Shown: in pieces, positions 48,957 to 60,723 of the stretch
Layout: every line of letters begins with the position of its first letter
Position numbering within the stretch: the first letter of the stretch is position 1
NCBI GenBank assembly: GCA_014058105.1
Contig: JACGCM010001272.1
Coordinates: 372,001 to 436,000, forward strand
Origin: Kingdonia uniflora
Lineage: Eukaryota; Streptophyta; Magnoliopsida; Ranunculales; Circaeasteraceae
Length of the DNA: 64,000 nt
Direction of reading: 5' to 3'
Position numbers and translations under genes: made by a program
The notes under the pieces: generated by a model
What the model was told of the DNA's origin: nothing
Databases searched by the model: none
The model's input: the letters and a program-made list of their open reading frames with translations, nothing else

Positions 48957-48978
48957 TCCGGCAACGGCGCCAAAAACT
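48957..48978 (-). other. Primer-binding site of the nested element
   Basis: On the minus strand, TTTTTGGCGCCGTTGCCGG follows the 5' LTR. TGGCGCCGTTGCCGG is the tRNA-complementary sequence frequent in plant Ty3/gypsy elements. It fixes the orientation of this element. Confidence 0.85.
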
Positions 48979-50091
48979 TGATCGATTATAAACCGACATC
49001 TTAAAAGAGCCGCAAGCGCACGATGTACCATTGAGTATAAAGAAAAGCAGGGTCATATCCCAAGAGACTTGTGGTGCGAATTATACTTCGAGTTACTAGT
49101 TTTATCCAATAACAACGAGTTTGTGCAGGTTTTGAAATAAAAAGAAGAACGAAACAAATTACAAGATAAATTGGAGTGGAAACTAAGGCATCGATTCCAC
49201 TCCACCATATATAGCCGTTAGATAACATTAATAATTAAAGTAAATTACGAGTTCCCGTATCGCATATCCTTGGTCGGGCATATGCAATACATCAAAAGAT
49301 ACAAGAGATTTAGTAATTAGGAGTTACCCATAAACTAACTTATTCAACCATGGTCCGGTTGATAAGCATGGATTATATTCTCTTCTCCATGTTCCTAACC
49401 TATCTTGTTATGGTCAAACAAGATGGTTACTTATATTCCTTATTCCTCCTAATCCTAGCTATGGTCAAGCCTAGGATGAAGGAATACAAATATGCAATAT
49501 TTCAGGATAAAGATAAAGTAATTACTCTAACTAAGCTACACAATCTACATTAAGGCTACATTGGGTGGAGCTTCCTCTAGCCTTGGCTAAAAATATTAGC
49601 TACTCATCCCTTTGATCATTTCCATACTACTATTACTATGATAAAAATAAAAGACAAGAAAAAGAGAAGAACAATAACTTTATTGCTTACTGAACCTAAA
49701 TATTTATACTCTCCAAGATGATCCCTCATGGGTAGGATTCCCCTCCTATTTATAGAGTATAGGAAAGGTTACTAAAAATTACCATTAATATAAAATCCCC
49801 TAAACAATGCCTAAAATCATGCATTACAACTCATGAGAATAATATATATATCTAATTCTCTTCAATGGGCTTCCATGCATGGGACTTTGGTTGACAACTT
49901 CAAATGAGAATCATTGTTAGAGTGTATCACCCTTGTTCTTCGTTAAAAACCAAAAAATTGTACGACTTGTTTATCATGTGACCGATTTCTGTAAATACAA
50001 ACAAAAACACTATTAGTGTCACATTTATTTAATAAATGACTAGGTAGATATAAATTTAGGAGCTGTTCACGTAAATATTACGTTTCTATCA
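48979..50091 (-). repeat. 5' LTR of the nested element (1113 bp)
   Basis: Ends TGATCG...TATCA. It includes the ~60-base segment (CTTACTGAACCTAAATATT and following) missing from the other copy. A TATTTATAGAG promoter-like word lies at ~49747. Confidence 0.92.
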
Positions 50092-50096
50092 TCGCC

Positions 50097-50198
50097 CATC
50101 TCTAAATCGTCCTTCTTCGAATTAGGTTTGTGATGGATCTTTAATGGACTCACTAGCTTCTCCTTCGTTTGCTTGAGACGGTCACGTGTAGAGACCAT
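50097..50198 (-). pseudogene. Gypsy gag, N-terminal part separated by the nested element
   Basis: The minus-strand ATG at 50198 starts a basic gag N-terminus (STRDRLKQTKEKL) that runs to 50097. It rejoins the main gag at 43119 with one copy of the TCGCC duplication removed. The reading frame is continuous across the junction, which shows that gag was open there before the nested insertion. Confidence 0.8.
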
Positions 50199-50247
50199 AA
50201 ACCACAATCAATCCCCGTAAATAAAAAATTGGAAAACTGATACTACT

Positions 50248-50570
50248 TAATCTACAATATGATTGAGAAGCTTTTAGTTAGTAGAGAAACACGAAGAACA
50301 CCAATTGGTTTGGAAAAATAGAGATTTCGATTACTAAAACGCAGTAATTACAAAGAGAATCTCTCAAACCCTAGTCTTCTCTCAGAATTCTTTTCAAATT
50401 TAACATAATCTTGAAAATAACCTAAGTTCCCTTTATATACTATGGAACTCGAAAATAATAAAAGAATGGATCTCAAGGCCAAACAACGCCTGAGATTCCA
50501 AAACAGCGCCAAACTTCGTTCGAACGATTTTTTTACAAATCCTCAAATAACTCTAGATCCTCCTGGATTA
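50248..50570 (-). repeat. 5' LTR of the gypsy element (323 bp)
   Basis: It matches 38137-38621 except for a deletion between TTCGAA motifs near 50518-50530. It is followed, in element orientation, by TAGTATCAG, a degenerate primer-binding site resembling the initiator-Met tRNA complement. Confidence 0.85.
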
Positions 50571-51575
50571 ACAAGAAACACATAGACATGTTTAAAGCCA
50601 AACAGCTTGCCATTAGCAAATAAAATAAGATATTTACACAAAATTATAATATAAAATACAACAACTTTGAATATATCAAAGTATAATTGGCCGAATGGCA
50701 CAAAATAACAGAAGGTGAACAAACCACATAAAAGAAACCAAAATTGGTAATAACTTAGAAGTTTTTTAGGATTAGAGAAGATAAAATTAATAAAAGAGAG
50801 GACAACGAACCACAATCTGTTTGCGAAATTCTTCAAACACTTGAAACAAAATAATACAGATTCATATCCTGTAAAATTAATTAACTGTAGCACCTTGCAG
50901 TGTAGGCTCGACCCACATGGGTCGTGGCAACATACCCTTGGTCAAAGTCATTGCAGGATGTTCTTCAAATGTTTTTTCTTCAACATTGTACACGCCCAAC
51001 TCACAAGGCGTTCTGTTGTTTTCAAGCACATACAGGTTGAAGTCTTCTGTAAAGTAGATGCAATTGGGTTTACATTCTGGGAAATCGGGGCTTGAGAGAG
51101 AAAATGTTGAACTTTTGCCCACGAAGATAGTTTGCCCATATAAAGTCTTCATCTCTATCCAGTACATGTTTTGAGTAAGTTTTATCAATTTTTCCTTATA
51201 TTTTCCTTTTCCTACCCGATTCTTGACATGGTGGATAGGAGGATCTACTAACTTGAAGACTTTAAATTTAGTGATAGTAACAAATTGGGCATCACGAACA
51301 AGGTATCTTTTAATCTACAGCAGTTCGCCTAATGATTCCGCAAGGTACGTCTTATTTGAAAACCCTTGGGGTGAAGGTGGAGAAACTTTTTTCAGCTTGG
51401 GTCGTGTATTATGGATATTACAAACAAAAACTTCTCCTTTTTGGTTAACAGCATAAAACTCATCCTTAAAGTATACAACATCACGAAAATGCCTTTCTTT
51501 TTTACCCACAGGAGTCCAAACATTGTCACCAGGCCGGAAGAATGCTAATTTGGAGAGATGACTGTAGATAATCAT
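50571..51575 (-). pseudogene. F-box/DUF295 protein, C-terminal part (copy 3), one internal TAG
   Basis: On the minus strand, 51575-50877 reads one DUF295 frame: LAFFRPGDNVWTPVGKKE, FKDEFYAVNQKGEVFVCN, then a single TAG at about 51313, then the linker and SPDFPECKPNCIYFTEDFN to a normal stop at 50877. No frameshift is needed, so apart from the TAG the 230-codon C-terminal half is intact. The N-terminal F-box half is missing because a Tat-like LTR begins at 51576. 50571-50876 is the 3' UTR side, cut by the gypsy LTR. It belongs to the same family as copies 1 and 2 but is clearly diverged from them. Confidence 0.85.
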
Positions 51576-52203
51576 TGTAAGGGCTTATTTCTAATCCTCG
51601 TACTAAGTCTGATATTCGATCTCACATAGCCAGTCAAGGATTGAGGGCAAGCAGAATATAATACATACTTCCTGATCTACAGTTAGGGGATATTGAAGCA
51701 GCCAGTAACATCGCACTGCAGAAGATACTCAGATATCCATCTACAGTTCGAACATCGTTAGAGATCGTATCTTTACCAACAGTTCAAAGTTAGAGCTAAG
51801 GTCATCAAGAGATCCGTTACAAGATCAACAATTATCAGATAACAAGACGGTACAAAGACCTCATAAAAGACTCATCAAAACCTGATATTGTAACGTTCCC
51901 CATCAAAGCAATAACGGTCATGTTATAAGTCCTATAAATAGGGCCAGAGAGTTAGAGACGAGGAGGCTTCTCAGAGACCTTCTAAGAGACCTTTTATAAC
52001 ATCTCTCTCTCTCTTTGTAGTAGCTCGTAATCTATAAACATCTCTCTCTTTCTAAAGTCCTCAGGAGAGGTCGTGATTTTTTAACCCATTCAAGGGTTTT
52101 CCACGCTAAATCTCGTGTTAGTTACTTTCAGTTCTTAGTTAACATTCTATATTTCAAGGGTGTAAGGCACTATCTTCGTCCAATACAAAAATAGGCTACT
52201 ACA
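51576..52203 (+). repeat. LTR of Tat-like unit A (628 bp)
   Basis: Ends TGTA...TACA. CT-rich transcript-start-like tracts lie near 52005-52050, with TATAAATAGG (~51930) as a TATA candidate. It starts at the exact point where F-box copy 3 is broken. Confidence 0.88.
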
Positions 52204-52225
52204 TTTGGCGCCGTCTGTGGGAACG
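52204..52225 (+). other. Primer-binding site of unit A
   Basis: TTTGGCGCCGTCTGTGGGAA follows the LTR end. The same word recurs at 54061 after the partial LTR with one change (GTGAGAAC). Confidence 0.88.
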
Positions 52226-53665
52226 AAGCGTTCACTCATCGTTCTTTGATCCAGTTGTTATTTACTTTTCCTCTTTGACGAATGGCAAATCCAGATTAGA
52301 ACATACCAAAGAGACTTTGATACCTCTCTATCTCTCTCTCAAAATGCAGAGACGAAGATGAGGACCTTAATGTTCAGATCTACCGCAACAATGTTCTTCG
52401 ACAAAGATCGTAAACGACGACAACACCGAATCAACAACAGGCTCAACAAAACAACAAGTTCAAACATATCAAATATCAATAAACGCAGATTACGACAGTT
52501 ACAGATTACGGATCGAATACCTACAGTTCGTGAAACCCACAATACAGTTTACAGATCGAGATATATACTCGACCACCACTCCCACGAAAAACTCCCAATT
52601 TCAACAATAGGGCAAATTCAACAAGGGCAGGCACAACAAATCTCATTCGGGGTAAATTAGAAGTCCGCAACAATAGCTCATGTTCCCACCTCTAATCAAT
52701 CTGCATCTCTTCCATTGGTTGTGAGGTCTTGTCCGGTTTCATTCTCAGGAAACCGAAGGACTGTAACGGCAGGTAGCAAAGTGAGTTTAACAATATAATC
52801 ATTACAATAACAACAGCTGTGTAGGCTACAATCTTCTGGTATATACCTTTGTTCGTCGTTAAAGTGACAACGGCAATAGCGATGGAAAGCGAACAGACTG
52901 CAGCCCCTGCTATCAATTGCTAGTAATTGCGTACAAATCTTGAGAAACAAACAAGAACTTGCTGATACTCAGAAGGAACAAACTAAAAACTTGCCAAGAA
53001 AAGATCATCTTCAGGGGGCGATGTACAACAAAAATAAGAGAGAACATAACCCATCTTCAATCAACAATCATTAATTAGCGTTCTTCGCTCACTCAAACTC
53101 GACAGAAAGCCCCTTTTAATCAAGCTTGGAAGGCGAACTGATGAAGGATGTATTATCCAATTCAAATCTGAGCTATTCATACCTGCAATTCGAGATATCG
53201 AGCTGGAACAAAAAATCTTCGGGAGCAAAGAGCAAAGCAGTTCGCAAATCCACTTTGAAACAAGTTCGAATTAGGTCGAACCCAACAATGATAGGTCTTC
53301 AATCGACCTCAATAATGAGGTCTTTCACTCACTCCCTGAGAACCGAGCTCTACCTCAACAACAAGATCAATGACAATAAGATTAACACAAATGATTGGTC
53401 GAAAGTGGTGACCCTTCTGGTAAAACGCGAGCTGATAAAAGGAGTTCAACACAAATGGGATGTCGATCAAAAGCTCTCTGAAGAAATGGTTCTCTCTCCA
53501 TAAATGGTTCTTACAATTAGGCCCACTTATCTTAATTGGGTTACCCTGGGTTATCGAGAATCTACTATTACAAACATTTCAACTATCGACATTTATCGTC
53601 AAATCGACATTATCACAGACAACACTATTAAGGCAATTACAACACTATTGGACAACCACATTATT

Positions 53666-53833
53666 AAGGCGCTCGAGGTCAAGGTACTCGAGGCGATTAC
53701 AACTTATTCAAGCTATACTCGGGGTAAACCAGATCTTTTCAACAAACATTTTTAAGACGCTCGAGGTCGAGGTACTCAAGGTGATTACAACTTATTCAGG
53801 CTATACTCGGGGCGAACCCGATTAAGGCGCTCG
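53666..53833 (+). repeat. 88-bp tandem repeats before the partial LTR
   Basis: Units start at AAGGCGCTCG (53666), AAGACGCTCG (53754) and AAGGCGCTCG (53824). The last is cut after ten bases by the LTR fragment. Each has GAGGTACTC and GCTATACTCGGGG. Short tandem repeats in the 3' untranslated part are typical of Tat-lineage elements. Confidence 0.8.
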
Positions 53834-54060
53834 GAGACCTTCTAAGAGACCTTTTCTAACATCTCTCTCTCTTTGTAATAGCTAGCAATCTATAAACATC
53901 TCTCTCTTTCTAAAATCCTCTGGAGAGGTCGTGGTTTTTAACCCATTCAAGGGTTTTCCACGCTAAATCTCGTGTTAGTTACTTTCAGTTCTTAGCTAAC
54001 ATTCTATATTTGAAGGGTGTAAGGCACTATCTTTGTCAAATACAAAAATAGGCTATTACA
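53834..54060 (+). repeat. 5'-truncated LTR shared by units A and B (227 bp)
   Basis: It matches the last ~230 bases of the LTR at 51576-52203, starting at GAGACCTTCTAAGAGACC. The first ~400 bases of the LTR are missing, so the junction to the repeats at 53833 is a deletion breakpoint. Confidence 0.88.
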
Positions 54061-54135
54061 TTTGGCGCCGTCTGTGAGAACGAAGCATACACTCAGCGTT
54101 CTCCGATCCAGTTTTCATATTCATTTTTTTAAAGG

Positions 54136-57100
54136 ATGGCAAATCTAGAAACACCCAACGTCCTGCCTGACGCTGCTGAGGGAGTGACCGATCTGTGAAC
54201 TACTATGCAAACAGAAACCGAACGACGAATAGAACTAGAGAAACAACTCGCCAGCATGCAAAGCATGATCAGAGCACTTCAAGTTCAATTAACAGCAAAT
54301 CCGAGACCGCGGAACGCTCTTCCTGCAACCTTGAGAGTATTAATCCATGATAGCTTGGGAAATCAAAGCAAAAATCTAGCACTTCCCCAAATTCCGCCAG
54401 AACCAGTTCTACCTAAGGGTCACATCAACCCACAATTACCCGTTGGAGCGATAATCGATCTGCAACAACAAGATGAACAAAACAGGGAAAAACCTTGAAT
54501 TTCAGTCTATGACCGCATGGGCGAAGCAACAGGAGAGCATAATCCACCAAGGGGACAAGCAACAAGACGAGCTGTCACGTCTCGACAACATCTCACTCCA
54601 GAATAGGTGGACAAACGGATCAAGGAGCTGTTAGACGCTTAAATACACGCTGGAAGAAACAGTTATGCTAAATTACAGAAGAATCTACTTGCACAAGAGT
54701 TGCTGGACGAGGAAGTACCTACAAGTTTTCACACCCCGAAGATTTAGAAATACAAAGGGGGGGATCCTGTGGAGCACATCCAAGAATTTTTGGATTCTTT
54801 GGGACTACATTCGACGTCCAACCACATCCTCTGTCATCTCTTCCCGACTAGTTTAAAAGGCGAGCCTCTGCGATGGTTTCATACACTCAATGAAGGATCT
54901 TTCTTCACTTTCGAGCAAATTCGCGAGCTGTTTTTCAATAACTATTCGCACAATAAAGACAATGAGGAGAGTCTTTACTCTTTGTTCAGCCTCAAGCAGG
55001 AACTAGGAGAAAAATTGGAGACATTAACCAAGAAGTTTTTCGGGTTAGCTCAAAAAATTGACAACCTCGATAAGAAAATCATAATCTCTGCTTTCACCAA
55101 TGCTCTACTCGTGGATGGACGAGTCATGGAGCACCTAATCCTCAATAAGCCACTGACGTTAGAGGATATGATTGAGAAGGTTAACAACTTTATCGACCTC
55201 GAACGACTGACAACTGAGAAACCAAAGCCTCAGCGCATCACTCTATCCACCAAAGATCATCCCCGAATAGCGTGCACACAATAGTAGTAAAGACTTTGGG
55301 GGTGATAAGAAATACTTCAAATCCTATGACGATCGAGCACGACAAGGGCGAAAGAAGTCAATTCCATGCATACCACAGTTAACAACTACTCTTGCGAACT
55401 TATACCCGCTGCTAGAAAAAGATGAATTCTTCATAAATGCCAATACTATTCCACCTATACAAGGAAAGCCATACTGTATTCACCACAAGATTCAACATCA
55501 TGACACAGATTAGTGTTTTGTACTGAAATTTCTACTCAAGAGTATATTTGTACGTGGTTGAATGTTTGAGTATATTGTTGACATCGAAATTTACAAAGAT
55601 GGCAGCTACAAGACAGACGCCACGATCGTCCAAGTTGACAAAACAAATGAAGAAAAATACTTGTACTTCATTGAGACTCAGACAGTCAACAACTCCAACA
55701 GATCCAAACGTAGGCGCGTTGGACAATGCCATGATCTAACAATGGTAGATAAAGATGCTCATCTGTTGCCAGAATCCAGCAGTCGACGAGCTGAGATTTC
55801 TTTCAAAGACTGTGACGTTCGTCACGCCAACTTTCCGCACCACGATGCTCTCGTCGACATGTTAAAGATGAAGAACATTGTTCTACATATAATGATGGTA
55901 GATATCGGCATCAGCATCAAACTATTATTCCAGAGCACAATCGACCAAATGGGCTTAGCAGACAAGGTCGAACCAAGTGACATCAGTGTCTCAGGATTTA
56001 ACGGCTCTAAGGAAGAGCGCGTGGGGAAAATCATACTTCCCATCACAGCCAGGCCGGTCACACTTGACGTGGTTTTTTGCGTCATCAATACCCAATCTCG
56101 TTATCTGGGCATCATGGGACGACCATGGTTGCATAACATGAAAGCTATTCCCTCCACATATCATCAGGCATTATGATTCGACTGGAAAGGAGGGATCTAC
56201 GAAATCAAAGGAAGCCAGAAATTGGCCCGAGCTTGCGATAATATTATTTCCATTGAAGCTGAGCCAGTTACAACAACTCTTGCATAGCAATTACAACAGT
56301 TAATTCTTGCAGAACCTCAGTTGCCAAGCGTCAAACCAGCAGAGTACATCGAGATCAGTGGCATGCAATGAGGAACTCACATTGGAACTCTCTTGAGCAT
56401 GGATGAACGCTCAAATCTCATACAATTCCTCACACATAACAGTGGCATCTTTGCATGAACGTTTCACGAAATGCCAGGGATGGATCCTGCTATGGTATGC
56501 CATAAGCTAGTATTAAAAAATAAAGCAAAACGGGTTAAACAAAAGCAATGAACTCTAGTATCAAAACTGTGAGACGAAGTGAATAAAGAGATCGACAAAT
56601 TGATTGAGGTCGGTTTTATTTGCAGAGCTATTTATCCAGACTGGATCTCAAACATTGTCGCAGTCCCAAAGAAGAATGGCAAGATCAGAATCTGTATTGA
56701 TTTTACGGATCTCAGCCGATACACTCTGAAAGATAGCTTTCCACTTCCAATCATCAACCATCTGCTCGATTCTACAGCAGGGCACGAACTTCTCTTTATG
56801 ATGGATGCTGCATTAGGATTTAATCAGATACTATTTTTTCCTGAAGATCAAGACAAGACTTTATTCATCACTGAACAAGGTCTATATTGCTATAAAGCTA
56901 TGCCTTTTGGCCTAAAAAATGCCTGCGCTACCTATCAGAGATTGATGACACAAATATTCAAAAACCATCTCGTTGAAACAATGGAGGTCTACATTGACGA
57001 TATGCTCTGCAAAAGTCTCAAGAAAGAGGACCATCTTACAAAATTTACAAACAACTTTCGAGATTTTGGGATCTTACAAGATGTGTTTAAATCCTGATAA

Positions 57101-59646
57101 ATGCCAGTTTGGAGTACAATCCAGAAATTTTTTGGGCCATCTAATTTGCAAAAGAGGCATTGAAGCTGATCCATCATGCATACGAGCTCTCTTAGCTATG
57201 CCTTCACCAAAGACAAAAATGGACGTTCAGAAGCTAGCCGGGACGATTGTTGCACTCAACGCAGATTTGTATCCAAATCATCAGACAAATGTTGGCCTCT
57301 ATTCAATCTGCTAAGACAGGGTACATCACAAGGAAAATCAATGAAAGATTCAGAGATCGAATGGACAGACAAATGTGAAACGGCTTTCCTCGAACTCAAA
57401 AGTTATTTGGGCAAACCACCAGTTATGAGCACACCAGTAGATGGAGAAGAACTCACAATATACCTAGATGTCACAGATACATCTCTCAGCTCCGTTCTTC
57501 TCCGACTCGACGAAAAGACTAAGAAACTAGTTTATTTTATCAGCAAGACTCTGCCCCCCCCCCTGCAGAGACAAGATGCACCAAAATCGAGAATCTTATT
57601 CTAGCTCTCGTCTATACATCACATAAATTGAACCAGTATTTCCAAGCTCATAACATTCGTGTCTTGACGAACTATCCACTCTGCGAAATCTTATCCATGC
57701 GCGAAAAATCTCAACGTATTCAGCAATGGTCAGTAACACTAGGGGAACACGATATACATTTCAAACCACGTCACTCCGAAAGAGGTCAAGCTGCAGCCGA
57801 TTTTCTAGCAGACTTTCCAGTAGACGATCTGGATTAGGAAGAAGATTTTATTGGTAAAATAGATGAACCGCTCACAGACCAGCCCGAAGATAAATCAGAT
57901 TGGGTAACAAAGAAATGTTAACGACTTTTGACTGACAGCTCCATCGAACCAGCCGGATTAGGAATTTGAATTGTCCTTATTACCCCTTCCAATGATCGGC
58001 TCAAAAAATCCATTCGCCTCAATTTCGAAGCAACCAATAATGAAGCAGAATATGAGGCATTAATTCATGACTTGGACATGGCACTCACACTGGGTGTAGC
58101 AGAGCTCTCTGTCTACTCAGATTCATTACTAATCGTCAACCATTACATAGGCGTCTATCAAGCCAATGGGAGAATGGTCGACTATGCTGCTACAGTGGTC
58201 GAGCGAATGAACAAATTTCAGAAAAATTTTATAGAGTATTTTCCAAGGGGAGAAAATAGACATTCAGATGCGCTCGCTTACCTTGCTGGTGTCCTTGAAT
58301 CAGAAGCTCGTTACTTAAAAAATTGACGTCATTTCTAACCCCAACATTAATGCCATAGTGTCCAACACCATTAATACTGGGGGCAGCGAGGTGATCGCAG
58401 ATGATTAGAGATAACCTTTCATTACATACATTAAACCTCAAAATAAATTCAACGGTCCACTTTCAGAGGATCTTACAGAATGACGGAGATTAATTGACAA
58501 TGCTCGAAGATACATTGTTCAGGACAATCTCTTATACAAAATTTTATTTACTGGTCCATACCTCCTTTGTCTCTCTGACAAAGAAGTACAACAATTCTTG
58601 CACGATCTACATGAAGGCACGTGCAGATCCCATGCAGTAGGACGGTCTCTTGCAAACAAAGCTTTAACTCAAGGAATATTTTAGCCTAAGATGAAAGCAC
58701 ATGCAATTGAATATGCTCATAAGTGTGATGCTTGTCAACGGCATGACCCTAAAATACAAGCTCAGTACTCGAACTACATTCAAGCCAAGTCACTTGGCCA
58801 TTCAGACGATGGGTTCTCGATCTCGTAGGAGAGTTTCCTACAGTACCAGGAAAATGAAAACATTTGTTGGTCGCTACAGATTACTTCACTAAATGGGTAG
58901 AAGCAGTCCCGCTGTGCCGAACACGAGAAGAAGAAATCATCAGATTTATCTGGGAGAACATTATTATTTAGTTCGGCAGGCCACATCTTATCAGAATTGA
59001 TAATGGGCCACAGTTCATTGGTTTAAAATCGTGGCATTCCTAAATAAGCACAACATCATTCATTCCCCATCTAATCTATATTATTCTCAAGGAAACGGAC
59101 AAGCTGAGATTACTAATCAAACTTTTATGGACGGCAGCAAGAAGTGTTTAGACGATAAAAAGGGGAACTAGGTAAACGAGTTATGTACTCTGGGCCTACC
59201 GAACTACTCCCAGAACATCAACAGGCTATACTCCATTCATACTAGCCTACGGGACTGAAGCCATCATTCCCACTCAATATCATCATCCAGTATATGATCA
59301 CGAGATGACAGATGAAGAAAATGAATTTTAGATCGCATGCAATCTAAATTTGATTGAAGAAACACGTGACAGAGCCATTGTTAATCTGGGAAGATATCAT
59401 CTTGCTTTGTCCCAATCCTATAACAAGCGCGTTCGACACCGAGAATTTAAAGTTAAAGACCTCATTCTCAGATAAATCTTACAACATCGCAAAACACCTA
59501 ATACTAGAAAGTTAGCAGACAATTAGGAAAGTCCTTTTATCATAACTGGCACAAGTGGTTTAGGATCCTATGATCTCAGTACACATGAAGGCGTACCTGT
59601 ACCTAATCCATGAAATACCCATCGATTGAAGTTGTATCGAAGATAG
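54136..59646 (+). pseudogene. Tat-like gag-pol with dual RNase H, multiple stops and shifts
   Basis: Gag starts at the ATG at 54136 and includes the Retrotrans_gag domain at 54760-55250 (GEPLRWFHTLNEGSF, YSLFSLKQELGEKLETLTKK). An aspartic-protease-type region is at 55800-56170 (ISVSGFNGSKEERVG, LGIMGRPWLHNMKAIPS). Reverse transcriptase covers 56579-57270 (FTDLSRYTLKDSFPLP, MPFGLKNACATYQRLM, YIDDML). The first RNase H covers 57330-57830, and a second, cellular-type RNase H covers 57920-58326 (NEAEYEALIHDLDMALTLG, VYSDSLLIVN, NRHSDALAYLA). Integrase covers 58560-59640 ([43 protein letters not shown]). Stops are many and some replace expected Arg codons (TGA at 54196 and ~54496). The frame changes between gag and protease and between the two RNase H domains. 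Confidence 0.9.
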
Positions 59647-59739
59647 AAATGCTGTAACATTAGATATTATTTAATAAAATACTTTTTCATCATCATCCCG
59701 CAAATCTATTCAATTCAACATTCTACCTATCTCCGTATG

Positions 59740-60600
59740 GTTCGCTAAGTTTGACCTATACCAGAGAATTGCTACAACAATTGCTGCAACATTCAATATA
59801 TCTCATTACGGTCCCTTATTGATACGCCCAATTCGACCTTTAACTGAGACCTACAACATAGCTCTTCAAGTATACACGTTGTCCCGATGGTCACTTATTG
59901 AGTCAATCAATTCGACCTGGAAGAGACACGTTATATATCTATTCAACATTCAATATATCTCATTACGGTCGCTTATTGATACGCTCAATTCGACCTTTAA
60001 CTGAGACCTACAATATAACTTTTCAAGTATACACGCTCTCTCAAGGGTCGCTTATTGAGTCAATCAATTTGACCTGGCAGAGACACGCTATACAGCAATT
60101 CAACATTCAATATATCTTATTACGGTCGCTTATTGATGCGCTCAATTCGACCTTTAACTGAGACCTACAACATAACTCTTCAAGTATACACACTGTCCCG
60201 AGGGTTGCTTATTGAGTCAATCAATTCGACCTGGCAGAGACACGCTATACAGCTATTCAATATTCAATATATCTCATTACGGTCGCTTATTGATACACTC
60301 AATTCGACCTTTAACTGAGACCCACAACATAGCTCTTCAAGTATACACGCTCTCCCGAGGGTCGCTTATTGAGTCAATCAATTTGATCTGGCCGAGACAC
60401 GCTATACAGCTATTCAAAATTTAATATTTCTCATTGCGGTCACTTATTGATTCGTTCAATTCGACCTTCAACTGAAACATACATTACTATTCCAACAAAC
60501 AAACATCTCCTCGCGATTGATTATTGACTTGTTCAATTTGGCTTATATGTAAGAGAATACAACATCACTACAATCATCTCTATATGATTGCTTATTGGTT
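59740..60600 (+). repeat. 157-bp tandem array (about five units) downstream of integrase
   Basis: The word CATTACGGTC (with variants) recurs at 59804, 59961, 60118, 60275 and 60432, an exact 157-base spacing. Each unit contains two related ~78-base halves, both with CTTATTGA followed by CAATTCGACCT or CAATTTGACCT. Because 157 is not a multiple of three, the open frames seen here step through all frames and are not genes. Degenerate half-units continue to about 60600. Tat-lineage elements often carry such arrays, and these can seed satellite DNA. Confidence 0.92.
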
Positions 60601-60723
60601 CACCCAATTCGACCATACATAGAGATAACAAGACAAAAACTTTTTTCCGAATCAACATTTGATATTTTTTCTACAACAAAGACATATTTACACTCTGTCT
60701 GATTACAATATAAGCAATTTAAC

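Larger units (their letters stand above)
43125..50091 (-). mobile_element. Nested large non-autonomous LTR retrotransposon (LARD-like), complete, 6967 bp
   Basis: The LTRs are 43125-44188 and 48979-50091, both starting TGATCGATTATAAACCGA and ending CTATCA. A perfect target duplication TCGCC lies at 43120-43124 and 50092-50096. The primer-binding site is on the minus strand next to the right LTR (TTTTTGGCGCCGTTGCCGG, ~48957-48978), so the element points left. A polypurine-like GTTTGGGGGTATT abuts the left LTR. The 4.8-kb interior has no protease, reverse transcriptase, RNase H or integrase, only an acidic gag-like frame, so it must depend on proteins from another element. Confidence 0.93.
38137..50570 (-). 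mobile_element. Ty3/gypsy chromovirus-like element split by a nested LTR element
   Basis: The LTRs are at 38137-38621 and 50248-50570 and share long blocks such as the segment AGAAACACGAAGAACACCAA. Flanking pentamers are ACAAC (38132-38136) and ACAAG (50571-50575), a near-perfect target duplication. The coding order on the minus strand is gag, protease, reverse transcriptase, RNase H, integrase, C-terminal chromodomain-like region, which is the Ty3/gypsy order. The polypurine tract AAAGGGGGGAGCCA (minus strand) abuts the 3' LTR at 38622. Without the nested 6.97-kb insertion the element is about 5.5 kb, a normal chromovirus size. Confidence 0.93.
51576..54060 (+). mobile_element. Tat-like Ty3/gypsy unit A, internally deleted, ending in a partial LTR
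   Basis: A full LTR (51576-52203) is followed by TTTGGCGCCGTCTGTGGGAAC, the primer-binding site shared by many plant gypsy elements. A gag-like start MANPD lies at ~52282, but only ~1.6 kb of degenerate sequence follows. The unit then reaches 88-bp repeats and a 5'-truncated LTR copy (53834-54060). No pol is present. It joins unit B directly, sharing that partial LTR. Confidence 0.8.

Noticed and set aside
52692..52950. Two overlapping hydrophobic minus-strand frames
   Set aside because: They are short, lie in degenerate retroelement sequence, and have no recognisable domain. Hydrophobicity alone is weak evidence.
59819..60424. Overlapping 61-87-codon frames with a repeated SIRPLTETYNI theme
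   Set aside because: They are the 157-bp unit read in successive frames and not separate proteins.
59740..60600. CRISPR-like regular repeats
   Set aside because: The repeats are contiguous 157-bp tandem units without unique spacers, in a plant retrotransposon. No cas genes exist in the window.
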